Origin: an uncultured bacterium
Lineage (GTDB): Bacteria; Patescibacteriota; Gracilibacteria; Absconditabacterales; Absconditicoccaceae
Reading direction: 5' to 3'
NCBI GenBank assembly: GCA_937872535.1
Contig: CALMTC010000011.1
Coordinates: 162,943 to 226,942, forward strand
DNA: 64,000 nucleotides
Part shown: one piece after another, positions 9,757 through 19,388 of the stretch
How the letters are laid out: each line of letters begins with the position of its first letter
Numbering within the stretch: position 1 is the first letter of the stretch
The notes under the pieces: generated by a model
Told to the model about the DNA's origin: nothing
What the model saw: only the letters and a program-made list of their open reading frames with translations
Database searches by the model: none
Made by a program: the position numbers and the translations under genes

Positions 9757-11039
9757 TTATTTTTTGAGGATAAGTTTAAAAGATTTTTTCCCTTTTTTAA
9801 GTAATCCAGCCTGTCAGCCAATCAGATCGCTAGCTTCCAAGACGCTGTCAAGCTTGTCAATTTTCTTGTCATTGAGCGAAACACCGCCAGCAGCCACGAG
9901 TTTTTAGCTTCGCTCTTCGAGGTAGTGAGTCCTGTCTCGACAATGAGATCCAGCAGAGGAGTTCAGAGAGCAGCACTAGCTCCTCAGAGTTCAGTCTTTA
10001 TTGACTCGAGAGTTTGACTATCTAGTCATGCCAAAGCCGTCGAGCTATCATCTCCAAACATCAGTCCAGAAATAGTATTTGCAAGTTTTGCAGCATTTTC
10101 TCCAAAAATTGTCTCGACAACATAGTTAGCGAGTTGTTGCTGTCCATATCTGAGCTCAGTTTTTTCTTGGTGTTTTTTGACGATATTGTCTACTTCGTCT
10201 ATATTCAAAAGTGTCAAAATGAGTAAAAATCTGCGAACATCTTCATCAGCTGTATTCAAAAAATACTGGTACATTGAGTACGGAGTAGTCATCTCAGGAT
10301 CGAGCCAGAGAGCATTTCCAGCGGATTTTCAGAATTTTTTTCCAGCAGAGTCGACGAGCAGAGGAGAGGTCATACCATAGACTTCTTTATCAAGTTTTTT
10401 TCTGACAAGTTCGACACCTGTCACGATATTTCATCGCTGGTCCGAGCCAGAAATTTCGAGAGTTACCCCGTGATCTTGGTAAAGCTTGAGAAAATCATAA
10501 CCCTGCATCAGCATATAGCTAAACTCTGTAAAAGAGATAGATTTTTCAGGATCTTCAATCCTTTTTTTCACAGTTTCCTTATTCATCATCTGATTGACCG
10601 TGATATATTTTCCTACCTCCCTCAAAAAACTTAGCCACTCCAAGCCTTTATAAAAGTCATAGTTGTTGATCACTTGTACTTCAGCATCGAGCCCAGTCAG
10701 TTTTTTCAGATGAGTCATGATCGTATGCATCTGTTGTTCAATGGCTTTCACATTAGTCTCGAGAGTCTCGTTGTCCAAAAAATTTCTTTCGCTGTCTCTT
10801 CCACCTGGATCACCAATCATTCCAGTAGCTCCACCGACTATCAAGATCAGTTTATTTCACTTTTTCAAATAATTCACAGCGGTCATAAAAACCACAAAAT
10901 TTCCAAGATGCATCGAACGAGCTGTAGGATCTACACCAAAATACAAAGTTTGACCACCTTTATCAAACGAATCAAAAAAAGTGTCGCCTGTAGACTGGTA
11001 GAGAAGTCAGCGCTGTTCAAGTTCAGTTTTTAAATGCAT
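9757..11039 (-). CDS. tyrS: Tyrosyl-tRNA synthetase, with apparent -1 frameshift before the S4 domain
   Basis: The N-terminal part has the class I signature as HLGNF and the [19 protein letters not shown] stretch diagnostic for TyrRS. The KMSKS loop is KFGKS, whose glycine is a TGA codon. After SKSEAK the frame breaks at a run of five A residues (T run at 9901-9905 on the plus strand). The C-terminal S4 RNA-binding domain ([19 protein letters not shown], ending LILKK) continues in another frame to TAA at 9757-9759. One extra A would restore a single gene. It may be a homopolymer error in the sequence, a real mutation, or a slippage site. The enzyme charges tRNA-Tyr and should be essential. 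Confidence 0.85.
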
Positions 11040-11100
11040 CACGAATTCAAAAAAAATAAAAAAATAGTTGGTAACAAGCTAATCAAGAATCTCTTATTCA

Positions 11101-11721
11101 CTAAAAGTTATAATCCTGATTATTTACTTTGTCTATACTTTTTATGAGCTTAGTTTCAATCTTTCTTAGTTTTCTCGTTTGTCACGAAAGTAAATTTTGT
11201 TTATTGTGAAACTTTTTCCTACCTTGCACAAAGTTTTTATTGGAAATGCTCGTCAAATTATCACTTTCCAAGCAATTTTTGATTGTATCTAAGAAGGCTG
11301 TAATATTGAAAAAATCACAATAATGTGACTCCCCTACAAGTTTTTCACACTTCTCAAGGAGATTTTTTTTATCAAAAGTATCGATTTTTTGAGTTTCAAT
11401 TTTCTTTGAAATAATTTCGAGGAAAAAAAATAAATCATTTTGAAATTCAGAACTTTCTTCCTGTTTTTTATAGTCTTTTCTCAGTGTTTTATAGGCAATA
11501 AATTCATGCACCAGTTTTTCAATAAAACTATTTTCTATTTTTACTTTGTTTTCCTCGTTATCAAACTTCAGAGCAAAAAGGTCTTTTAGTCCTTCAGGAT
11601 CCCAAATTTTAAATCTCTTTTTCTCATCTAAAAAAAGTGCAAAAAGATCTCCCTGAGCTAAAGAAATGATCGCTTCACTTTCAGATAAAAATGTATTACA
11701 TGTTGTAGTTAAATTTTCCAT
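11101..11721 (-). CDS. Hypothetical protein in the tyrS operon
   Basis: The product has 206 residues, is charged and mostly helical, with no signal peptide or membrane segment. A TGA at 11182-11184 reads as glycine, and the protein then ends with a lysine-rich tail at TAG 11101-11103. Its ATG lies 1 base after the stop of the M20 peptidase, so the two are almost certainly co-translated. No family was recognised. Confidence 0.6.
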
Positions 11722-11722
11722 G

Positions 11723-12838
11723 TTAATTGGATCTACTATAATTCAAGATAAAATTTTTATAAATGCTATAAAGCTTTTCAAAATCATTTGTATCTACTCG
11801 TTCCTCTTGGCCGTGCGTGTTTCAAGATGTTGGTTTTTGTAATATCACTTTTCATCCTGCTTCAGAGAAAAATCTACCATCGGATCCTCAATGTTCTTGA
11901 GAAAAAAAACAATAATCTCCAAGTATTTCTTTTGAGATTTGAAGGTATTTTTGTAGTTGTGGATCATTCTCATCTGTAAAAAGCATTTCAGCTTCAAGAG
12001 ATCAAATGATTTCACATTCACATTCAATAGCTACTTTTTCAACTATTTTTTTTACATGGTTTAAATTTTTATGTTCTTCTGTAAATCTAATGTCAATTTT
12101 CGCTTGAGCAGCAGCAGGTAGCGTATTTAATGCAGTTCCTCATTCTATAACATTGAGATTTACGCTTGTAGATCGGTGATTTTCTGTTTGGAAAAGTTTG
12201 TCATCATTTTGAAGCAGTTTTTTAATTTTATGATAGAATGTCAAAATTTTTTCTATAGCATTTTTTCCTTCTCGGGGTCTGGAAGAGTGACAAGCAATTC
12301 AGACAGCAGAAACAGTAAGTCATAAAATACCCTTTTCTTTTAAAATAATTTCATTAATCGGAGTCCCAGAGTCAGGTATCAAGATATAATCTCAGCGATA
12401 TCACATTTTTATCAGCTGTTCTGTCCCATCAAATCATCAAATTTCTTCATCTGTCGTAAGTATCAAAGAGACTTTTTGAGAAATTTTCATATCTCCAAGT
12501 TCTTTCATAAGGTACATCATGATAGCCACTCCACTCTTCATATCTCCAGCTCCTCTTCAAAAAATTTTATTTTCTGCTAAAATTCCCAAAAATTGATCAT
12601 CTCCAGCAGGTACTACATCTAAGTGTCAACTCATGACAACATCGTTTTCTAGTCAATCATGGTTTGATATTATTATTGAAGGTTTATTATTGAAGATAAA
12701 CTGTTTGATAGTCAGTCAATGAGAATCAGAAAAATAATCTGATACAAAATCAATAATTTGATTAAGTTCTTCTATACGAGATGAAATTGACTTTATCTTA
12801 ACAAGATCTTGTGTGAGTTTAATAAGCTTTTTTTTCAT
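11723..12838 (-). CDS. M20-family metallopeptidase (ArgE/DapE/CPG2 type)
   Basis: The product has 371 residues. The two-zinc site is visible in order: SGHLDVVPAGD (first His and Asp), GRGAGDMKSG (bridging Asp), TTDEEIGG (catalytic Glu pair), and a late His in GNTHGQEE. The central lid domain carries ACHSSRPREGKNAIEK, the usual dimerisation-domain signature. M20 enzymes cleave N-acyl amino acids or small peptides. The exact substrate cannot be read, but the neighbouring amidoligase-like gene, overlapping by 20 bases, suggests a peptide or gamma-glutamyl compound. Over ten glycines are TGA codons. Confidence 0.85.
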
Positions 12839-13775
12839 ACTGAACATTATTTTCTAAAACCTCCATAATAAGAGAGTTATTATGATTGACGAATTGTGAT
12901 ATTTTATTAATATCGTTTCAAGGTCAGTCAGATAGCCTTGCTTCGAGAGTATATATTCAGTTTGCAGGTTGTTTTATAGAAAATCATCGATGATCTCTAT
13001 TGGGTTGAAGATTATGTCAAAAGTCACTAGGATTTAAAATAATTCCATTCTTTTTGAAAAAACGCTCCATCACAAACTGTCTCTTATCTCACTTTATCTC
13101 TATGGGTTCTTTTAGACTAGATACGACATCTCACACTAGTTTTTTTCTTGTTTCAACCAGTTTTGATCGATTTTTGAAGCGCTCTTTTGACATGTTGTAT
13201 TTTAAGTACCATTCTGGATTATCTTGCATTTCTTGCGATATCTTTATAGCTATTTCTGGTCGTAGATCAAATGTAGTATTGTTGTCTCATCAAAAAAAGT
13301 GCATATGGAGAGATGTTGTGCCAGCGCAGTATCACAAATATTCTTCACAGTCTTCTAAGGTATTGATAAGATTGTTCACATAATCAGAAAACTCAGATCA
13401 TCAGTAATTTTTAGAAACTCGATCTTTTTGAGGATTTGTAGGAACTGGGCGGCTATAGTTTTGAGGGAATGGAGGTTGTTTATCGCTAATTACCAATCAT
13501 AGTGATTTTGCAATTTCTTCTGTGATTTGATGTAAGACAGTAGTATGTTCAATCACATCATTGAGTTTTCATGGTTTCGTATTAAATTCTACCATATTTG
13601 CAAGTCATTCAGGGACAAATTTACCGTGTTCTTTGAGTTCCTTATAGAGAGGTTTTCTAGTTTCATCAATAAACCTATTGAAGACTTGTTCTCAATCTAA
13701 TTCCATACAGGGATCTCAAGATTTATCAACAAATCCATATTCACACTCTACTCAATAAGAATAATTCTTTTCCAT
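12819..13775 (-). CDS. GCS2/amidoligase-like ATP-dependent carboxylate-amine ligase (putative)
   Basis: The product has 318 residues. The N-terminus GVECEYGF, then MVEFNTKPGKLNDVIEH and the later TSLHMHFFG match the spacing of acidic and His residues in glutamate-cysteine ligase 2 and related amidoligases, which use ATP to join an amine to a carboxylate. This is a motif-level assignment; no close homologue is recalled. It is the first gene of a minus-strand operon with the M20 peptidase (20-base overlap), an unknown protein and tyrS. A ligase and a peptidase side by side suggest that a small peptide or gamma-linked metabolite is made and broken down. The leader contains a terminator-like hairpin. 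Confidence 0.5.
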
Positions 13776-13793
13776 TTTCTATTATCAAGATAT

Positions 13794-13825
13794 AAAAAAC
13801 CCTCCAGCGATGAGCAGGGGGGATT
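13794..13825 (-). terminator. Terminator-like hairpin inside the operon leader (possible attenuator)
   Basis: On the minus strand a C-rich arm pairs with GCTGGAGGG and is followed by six T residues. It lies between the promoter at 13844-13872 and the ATG at 13775, so it would stop transcription before the first gene unless a competing structure forms. The stem has two mismatches. No known riboswitch family was recognised. Confidence 0.45.
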
Positions 13826-13843
13826 TATTTGACAGCTTATGAT

Positions 13844-13872
13844 TTTAGAAACTAATCACTTTTTATTGTCAA
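13844..13872 (-). promoter_or_regulatory. Promoter of the amidoligase-M20-tyrS operon (putative)
   Basis: On the minus strand TTGACA is followed after 17 bases by TCTAAA. Transcription would begin near 13837. The remaining bases up to trmD (13873-14119) show no credible ORF; a second TTGACA on the plus strand at 13947-13952 with TAAGAA 18 bases later may serve trmD. Confidence 0.5.
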
Positions 13873-14119
13873 CAAAACTCCCCTTCTTTCCATGTAGAGG
13901 TTTCGAATCATATAAATCAAGTGAACTGTTAGTTTCATTTCGATAGTTGACAATTAAAGTACTTTCTGAATAAGAATGTTTTTTTATTTTTCAAGAGGAA
14001 ATAGATTATTTTCTTTATTCTTCAAAGAAAACCTGAAAACTAGCTTTTTGATAGTAAATAGATATAGTCAGAGAAGAAAAATTTGACATTAAATTTGTTT
14101 TTAGTTATCGACTTCCCAA

Positions 14120-14815
14120 ATGAATATTTTCTGTGTCTCTATTTTGCCAGATATTTACGACAGTTTCAAGAATCTCTCTCTCGTCAAAAGAGCTCAAGAA
14201 AACGAGCTTATTACTTTTGAAGTCGTCAATCCTAGAGATTTTTGTCTCGACAAACATAGACAAGTAGACGACGATATTTACGGCTGATGACCAGGTCTTT
14301 TGATTAAAGCGAAACCAGTTGTCGATGCTGTCGAGCATATTTTTGCTACCAAGATTTCGTCAAAAACTAAAAAATCTGACACAGCTATCATCTATTGTGC
14401 TCCATCTGAGATGGAATTTACTCAGCACACAGCTTACGAACTTGTCGGCAAAAAAAACATAATTTTTATTGTAGGGAGATACGAGTGAATAGATCATCGT
14501 TTTGAACTTTATCTTCAAAAAAAATATAAAAAAAATTTTATGAGAATTTCACTTGGCAAGTTTGTCACTATGGGCTGAGAAACACCGAGCATGGTCATGA
14601 TCGAAGCTATTACCAGACTTATTCCATGAGTCTTGCACGATGAGACGAGCGTGGACGATGAGAGCTACTCACCTTCCGACAATCTCCAGACGCTCGAGTA
14701 TCCTCAGTACACTAGGCCAGAGGAGCTTCGAGGTATGGAAGTTCCTGAGGTTTTGCTCTCTTGAAATCATCAAAAAATAGCCAAACGAAAAGCTGAAAAT
14801 AAAAAAAGTCAATAA
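14120..14815 (+). CDS. trmD: tRNA (guanine-37-N1) methyltransferase
   Basis: The product has 231 residues. [21 protein letters not shown] near residue 50, the [10 protein letters not shown] motif and [13 protein letters not shown] are the TrmD signature for the trefoil-knot SAM site. FVTMGGE and the [21 protein letters not shown] region complete the family pattern. TrmD methylates G37 of tRNAs that read CNN codons and prevents frameshifting. Conserved glycines in YGGGPG and RYEG are TGA codons. Followed by a strong terminator. Confidence 0.93.
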
Positions 14816-14841
14816 ATAAAAAATAATTTTCTGGTTTATGG

Positions 14842-14869
14842 TCTGTCTTGATTTGACAGATTTTTTTTT
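14842..14869 (+). terminator. Terminator of trmD
   Basis: TCTGTC-TTGATTT-GACAGA hairpin followed by nine T residues. Confidence 0.9.
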
Positions 14870-14969
14870 GTGATTAAAATAAGACCGTACGACAAAAGAT
14901 TATGAATTTAATTTGCACGGGTCCGGAGAACAAAGCAAACCATATCTTGAGTCACTAACAAAACATAAA

Positions 14970-15143
14970 ATGCGAAGTGAAAATGCTAGTTGACCCTTAT
15001 TATTCATCTGACGCAAGCAGTGTATGAGTGAAAACCACTTTAATATTCTGTGCCCTTGTAAAAAGTCCTAGTAAAGCTCTAAAAGAAACGACCTGTGTCC
15101 ATACTGTCAAAGTGTGTCCAGAGAAAAAATTTATTTTGTGTAA
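14970..15143 (+). pseudogene. Interrupted small zinc-ribbon-like ORF
   Basis: One frame reads a short protein ending ILCPCKKS, then TAG and TAA in tandem (15069-15074), then KRNDLCPYCQSVSREK and a further TAA. The CPC and CPYC pairs look like the two halves of a zinc ribbon broken by the two stops. It may be a decayed gene or a coincidence. It explains most of the gap between trmD and 15150. Confidence 0.25.
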
Positions 15144-15149
15144 AAGATT

Positions 15150-15479
15150 ATGTTCCAAACACAAACAGCTATTCTTGATTTTAAAAAAATGTCCTACGAT
15201 GACAAATTGAAAAAAGTAAAAGAAGCTCTTGAATTGGTGAAAAACAAATCTTCACAGTTTCAAGATTTACATGCTCTTTGTAATTTGACTCCCCAGCCGA
15301 TGGAAAGTATTCTCGACATGACCTACGAAACTATTATGCAAACAGTCCAAAGTAATGAAGAAAAAAACTACCAAGATTCTATAGTAGTGATGAAGGAAAA
15401 ACAGAAAAAACTAGAAGAACAGTATCAAAAAGAAAAACAAGAAGCTCTATGAGCAGAAGATTTATTGGGCAGAATTTAA
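15150..15479 (+). CDS. Hypothetical helical protein
   Basis: The product has 109 residues, is charged, with a coiled-coil-like C-terminal half (KEKQKKLEEQYQKEKQEAL). One TGA is read as glycine near the end. No signal peptide. It lies 19 bases before the next gene on the same strand, so the two are probably an operon. Function unknown. Confidence 0.55.
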
Positions 15480-15498
15480 TTGTTTATCAAATTTTATT

Positions 15499-16023
15499 AT
15501 GAGTTGACCAGAAAAAGAACTTTCGAAAATTGATATGAAAGATACTCGAAAATTGAAATGAGCAGAATTGAGAGCTCTAAAGAGTATTGATAATCCAGAA
15601 ACAGAAAATCAAAAAAAAGAGATTAATAAAATTATTGACGAAAAATTTCGTATGAAAGATGTTCTTTCTAGAATGTACGGCCTCAAGTTCGACAAACAAC
15701 TTCTTGATTATGGGAAAGACAAAGCCGCAGGTAATCCAACGAAGTCTGAAGTGAAATTCCTTTATGAAGTAATTCTTAACGCAGGAGAATTTAATAAAAT
15801 TGGAATACTGAAAAAAGAAAGAATCGCAGAAATGATAGAAGATAAAGTAGATATTGTCGGTGTCATGCAACTATACCTCAAAAATGCCTGATATTTCGAC
15901 TGAGAAATAGACTGAAGAACAAGTATTCAGCTTATGAAGGCTTTTATGAAATACAGAAACGACACTATGAGTACAGAAATAACTCAGCAAAAAATGCCAG
16001 AAAAAATAGAACAAGAAAAATAA
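15499..16023 (+). CDS. Hypothetical protein with a possible peptidoglycan-binding-like C-terminus
   Basis: The product has 174 residues. The N-terminal two thirds are charged helices. The segment VMQLYLKNAGYFDGEIDGRT followed by IQLMKAFMKY resembles the PG_binding_1 repeat (three helices with a GYFxGxxDG turn). There is no signal peptide, so if it binds peptidoglycan it must be exported in another way; the resemblance may also be structural only. TGA codons supply several glycines of that turn. Confidence 0.5.
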
Positions 16024-16268
16024 AATGAAAGGGCAGAGAAGGGAATTTTTTGTGCCGGCAAACAATTACTCCTCTATCAAGGTCGCGCTACCCTCTTTTT
16101 CATAAAATTAAAATTCTGGTAAAATAAAAAGCCGCAGTTTTCTGCTCCTCAAAACAGTTTACAATAAATATTTTTTCTCTGATAAATTCGTAAGAATTCC
16201 TAAAGATCAAAGAAAAAGTGTTTATGCAATAACTCTATATTTTTTTGAATTTTTTACCAAAAATTACA
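16024..16268. other. Intergenic stretch
   Basis: This 245-base gap contains one ATTCTGG motif copy (16101-16119) and an AT-rich region before the next start. No gene was seen. Confidence 0.4.
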
Positions 16269-17165
16269 ATGTCAGAAACGTACTATGAAGGAGAATATCC
16301 TAAAACACAAATTCCTAAAACCTCTAAAACACAAATATTAGAAAGGTTTCAGGACAAAGAGTTCAGAAGCAGACTTATGGACCCAGAAAAAAAAGCTGAG
16401 CTAGAAAAAGAATTAGAGGATCTAAAGGGAGATATAAATAAAGAGCTAGGTGATTTTTTGCAAGAAGAAATTAATAAAAAGATTGAAAATCTCACTCCTA
16501 CTCAAAAAGAAGAATTAAAAAATGCTTCTGCTCCACAAGCTGTCACGGACCAATCACTAAAGGCTCTATTTGGAGCTATGTATTTTCTAGAAAGAAAAAA
16601 AGATGAAACAGTTAATCTTTCATTCGAAAAAGTAAAAGAAAATATCTTATCAAAGATATGAGAAAATAAAAACTGAGGAATAGAAGTAGACTCTACTACT
16701 TGGTGACGAAAAATGCCATCTATTGTGAAGTCTGATACACTACCAGCTGATATCAAGTCAAACACTCCATGAGAAACTGAAGAAGTTGATCCTTATGCTT
16801 GAGACAAATATGAATCTATGATCGAAGAAATAAAATGAAAAAGTTATTCTCTGGTAGATCTATTTTGAAATGATGAGAAAGCGAAAGAAAAATACAGTAA
16901 GTTTTTCGATGGATTTAAGTCATATATACCTTTACCTCGAAATACTTCAAATCCTTGAGAGATAGGTTTCGAAGCCTCAACAATGAAAACTATAGATCAG
17001 AACTGAGAGAAGTTTTTGCAGTTCACTCTTGATGAAAGAGGAAAAAATAGGGAATCATTTAAAGATATAAAAATAAAACTTGCAGACATAATGACAGATA
17101 AATCTTTTGATGAAGCTAAATTTAAAGAAAAATTGAAAGCAATAGTTGAAAATTTAGTAGTATAA
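16269..17165 (+). CDS. Hypothetical charged protein
   Basis: The product has 298 residues, mostly helical and rich in Lys/Glu, with no signal peptide. Eight or more TGA codons after residue 130 read as glycine. Without them the gene would look like a 138-residue protein. The ATG at 16269 was chosen over an in-frame TTG at 16245 because it follows an AT-rich untranslated stretch typical of this genome. No family was recognised. Its terminator is nearly identical to the 3' end of the ferredoxin-reductase-like gene at 17889. Confidence 0.55.
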
Positions 17166-17186
17166 AAATTTCTAATATTTTTAGAA

Positions 17187-17215
17187 AAAATCATCTCTTT
17201 AGGGTGATTTTTTTT
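17187..17215 (+). terminator. Terminator, also copy A of a 48-base duplication
   Basis: AAAATCA.C..GGGTGATTTTTTTT hairpin with a T run. The stretch 17168-17215 is almost identical to 17885-17931, which encodes the C-terminus of the flavoprotein on the opposite strand. Confidence 0.65.
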
Positions 17216-17347
17216 GATGAAAAATTTGAACTATGAGTTGAAAAATCTATTAGTGGTTTTCAAAAACCAAATTTCTCCCAGCTTTTCTTATGTATTTCCC
17301 AACATTATTCTTGTTTTTTCGGGATTTTTTTTTATATTTACGAAGTT

Positions 17348-17888
17348 TTAGATTTTCTCATTAATATTAATGTTTTCAAAAGTAGACCCAGATACGACGA
17401 TAAGCTCATTTTTGTTATCCATTCTTAGGAGAACAGATTTTGAATTTGATAAATCTGTAAACCAGCGGGTTGCAACGATCAGTGGTCTTGCATGATACTA
17501 CTGACAATGAGATACAAAAAACCAAGCTTTTAGTAACTTGATAGAAATTTATCTCGATACATTTGATCTACAAAATGTGAAATCCTAATCCCTTGAAAAG
17601 AAAGGATTTCATTGAGAAATTAAAGGCACTTTGATTTTCTGGTCCACTCTCCTGAGGTAATCATCAAGTAATGTTCAAAAATGGCGTCAAGATAGCCATA
17701 CCAAATCCACATTGAAACAAAGATATATGAGTCATCATAATAAGCAAGGTTTGTAAAACTATTTGAATAGAGATCAAAGAGTTCATGGATATATAATATT
17801 TCTCAAATTTAACTATCAAATATTAACGGTAAATGGTTAACAATCAAAAAAATACCAGAAATTATAGAAAATAGATTATCCAGTATTT
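17348..17888. other. Region of small ORFs and possible gene remnants
   Basis: No complete gene of normal size was found between the two 48-base copies. On the minus strand there are short open pieces with protein-like composition, including one ending at 17348 (PLIVATRWFTDLSNSKS...) that has no good start, and the 72-residue ORF at 17568-17786. They could be pieces of a decayed gene. Confidence 0.35.
17568..17786 (-). CDS. Small hydrophobic ORF, unknown
   Basis: The ORF has 72 residues; the first half is hydrophobic (IQIVLQTLLIMMTHISLF) and could be one membrane helix. It ends at TAG. It may be a remnant of a larger gene. No family was recognised. Confidence 0.3.
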
Positions 17889-18599
17889 CTAATATTTTTC
17901 GAAGAAAATCATCTCTTTAGGGTGGTTTTTTTCTTTGAGTTTTTCTCTTATATTATCGACCATTTCTGGTTTTCCACAGATATAGACCACGAAATTCTCA
18001 CCAAGCCAGTCGATCGCTTCATTGAAACTTTCTTGAATGCGTCATGGTTTTCGATTAGCAGGTAGATTTTTTTCTTGAGAGAGATGTAAAAAGTTTTTGA
18101 AATGAGGAGTAGTCAGAGAAAAAATTTTTTCAGTTTCAGAAAGGAGATGTTCAGCATACCTTTCACCATAGAGATTGACAATCTTCCCAGTATGTCAACT
18201 TTCCAAAAGATGAGAAAGGTGGGAATAAATAGGAGAAAGTCAGCTTCCAGTTGAAATAAAAAAATAATTTATAGACAGCTTTTTATCAGTAAAGTGTCAG
18301 ACGGGAGTGCTAATTTTTGCTTTATCGCCATTGTTGACAAGATGTGTCAAGAAATAAGACATTCAGTCTTCAGAAGCTCTTTTAACGATAAATCATATCT
18401 GTCTAGTTTGTCTAAAATAGTCGTAAGAAGTAGCTATGCTATAAGGTTTTTTCACCTTTTTTCCCAAAAATTCCGCCTCTAACATGACAAATTGTCATTC
18501 CTTGAAAAGAAAATCTCAGTCTACTTCAAAAAAAACGAAACTAACTTCGCCAGAGGGTGAAAGTAATTTTTTTGCTAAGGTAATACTATAAAAAATCAT
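17889..18599 (-). CDS. Ferredoxin-NADP reductase-like FAD/NAD(P)H oxidoreductase
   Basis: The product has 236 residues. The FAD-binding barrel has KKPYSIATS, the R-x-Y-S type motif. The nucleotide-binding half has FISTGSGLSPIYSHL and a late YICGKPEMV, the CGxPxM motif of the family. It fits small FNR/flavohaemoprotein-type reductases that shuttle electrons between NAD(P)H and an unknown partner. TGA codons encode many glycines. The start at 18599 adds the whole first strand of the barrel (SPSGEVSFVFFEVDGDFLF); the next ATG would cut it off. The 3' end is the source of a 48-base duplication. Confidence 0.8.
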
Positions 18600-18752
18600 T
18601 CAAAATGAAAAAATAAATATAACTCATAATATAAAAAAAACTAGTATATCCAAGACTATTTAAAAAATTTATTTTCTGGTTTTTAAATATTTTTACTGAA
18701 TCCTATTAGTTTTCCCCAAATAAACTTAAAGAAAGAAAACTATAAAAAGTAC
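18600..18752. other. AT-rich intergenic stretch
   Basis: Divergent region between the flavoprotein and the tRNA cluster. It contains one ATTCTGG-type motif copy at 18661-18679. No gene was seen. Confidence 0.4.
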
Positions 18753-18780
18753 TTGCATTTTATTTTCTAATATCTATAAG
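18753..18780 (+). promoter_or_regulatory. Putative promoter upstream of the tRNA cluster
   Basis: TTGCAT and TATAAG separated by 16 bases. The first tRNA starts about 143 bases after the expected start site; the leader shows no ORF. Confidence 0.45.
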
Positions 18781-18929
18781 TCAATATAAACAGAAGATAT
18801 TGTATTGGAATAAAAAGCATAATGTCTAGGATAAGAATGATTTTCTTTTGAGAAAATTTATTAACTGTCCCAAGATGTCCATTAGCACATTTTTTATTTT
18901 ACCGCAATCATCAGTTGTTTTGTTTGAGA

Positions 18930-19001
18930 GCCAGGGTAGCTCAGTGGTAGAGCAGGGGCCTGAAAAGCCCTGTGTCGGCAGTTCAATCCTGCCCCCTGGC
19001 A
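18930..19001 (+). tRNA. tRNA-Phe (GAA)
   Basis: Acceptor GCCAGGG/CCCTGGC, D arm GCTC..GAGC, anticodon loop CTGAAAA and a T arm with TTCAATC give a complete tRNA with anticodon GAA. No CCA is encoded. Confidence 0.92.
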
Positions 19002-19017
19002 ACTTGTTGACTTTAAG

Positions 19018-19048
19018 TTATGGGCATATAGCTCAGTTGGTTAGAGCG
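19018..19048 (+). repeat. Direct repeat, left copy (tRNA-Ile 5' half)
   Basis: These 31 bases are identical to 19358-19388. They cover the 5' half of tRNA-Ile plus three upstream bases, and flank the GIY-YIG gene. Confidence 0.85.
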
Positions 19049-19095
19049 GTCCGATAAATATCGGACAGGTCGATGGTTTAGTCTGTCTGATGAGT
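19022..19095 (+). pseudogene. Degenerate tRNA-Ile copy with a palindrome in place of the anticodon arm
   Basis: The acceptor 5' strand and D arm equal those of tRNA-Ile at 19362. The anticodon region is replaced by the perfect palindrome GTCCGAT-AAAT-ATCGGAC, which leaves no proper seven-base anticodon loop. GGTCGATGG is kept, but the T arm 3' strand and the acceptor 3' strand are lost. It cannot be a working tRNA. Confidence 0.75.
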
Positions 19096-19128
19096 TCTCC
19101 TTCTAGTTTGTCATTGTATAGTTGAAGT

Positions 19129-19371
19129 ATGAATTGATTTGTTTATGTTCTTGAGTGTTTTAATTGAAGATGGTATGTCTGAAGCACAAACAATCTCGAA
19201 AGAAGATTTGAAGAGCATCAATGAGGTAAAGTTAGTTCAACGAAAAATGTGAGACCGTTGGTACTTGTTGGAAAGAAAGAGTTTGGGACATTGCTTGAAG
19301 CTAGAAGGTATGAATTGTTCTTGAAGTCAAAAAAGAGTAAAGAGAAGGTTAAATATTTTATGGGCATATAG
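19129..19371 (+). CDS. Small GIY-YIG nuclease domain protein
   Basis: The product has 80 residues and is a single GIY-YIG domain. FVYVLECFNGRWYVGST has the two YV/GIY-like strands, with RWYVG as the second motif. NNLERRFEEHQGGK carries the conserved Arg and His, and LLEARRYELFLKSKK the conserved Glu. This is the YhbQ/UvrC-like stand-alone family. Four glycines are TGA. The gene sits between the degenerate and the intact tRNA-Ile copies, and its stop codon (TAG 19369-19371) lies inside the intact tRNA-Ile gene. It may be a homing-type nuclease or a DNA-repair-like nuclease. Confidence 0.75.
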
Positions 19372-19388
19372 CTCAGTTGGTTAGAGCG
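19358..19388 (+). repeat. Direct repeat, right copy (tRNA-Ile 5' half)
   Basis: Identical to 19018-19048. This copy belongs to the intact tRNA-Ile. Confidence 0.85.

Noticed and set aside
15028..15210. Cys/Lys-rich plus-strand ORF starting with GTG
   Set aside because: It overlaps the better-supported ORF at 15150 and ends at a TGA in a third frame; no motif.
19022..19095. A working second tRNA-Ile
   Set aside because: No seven-base anticodon loop and no matching acceptor or T-arm 3' strand.
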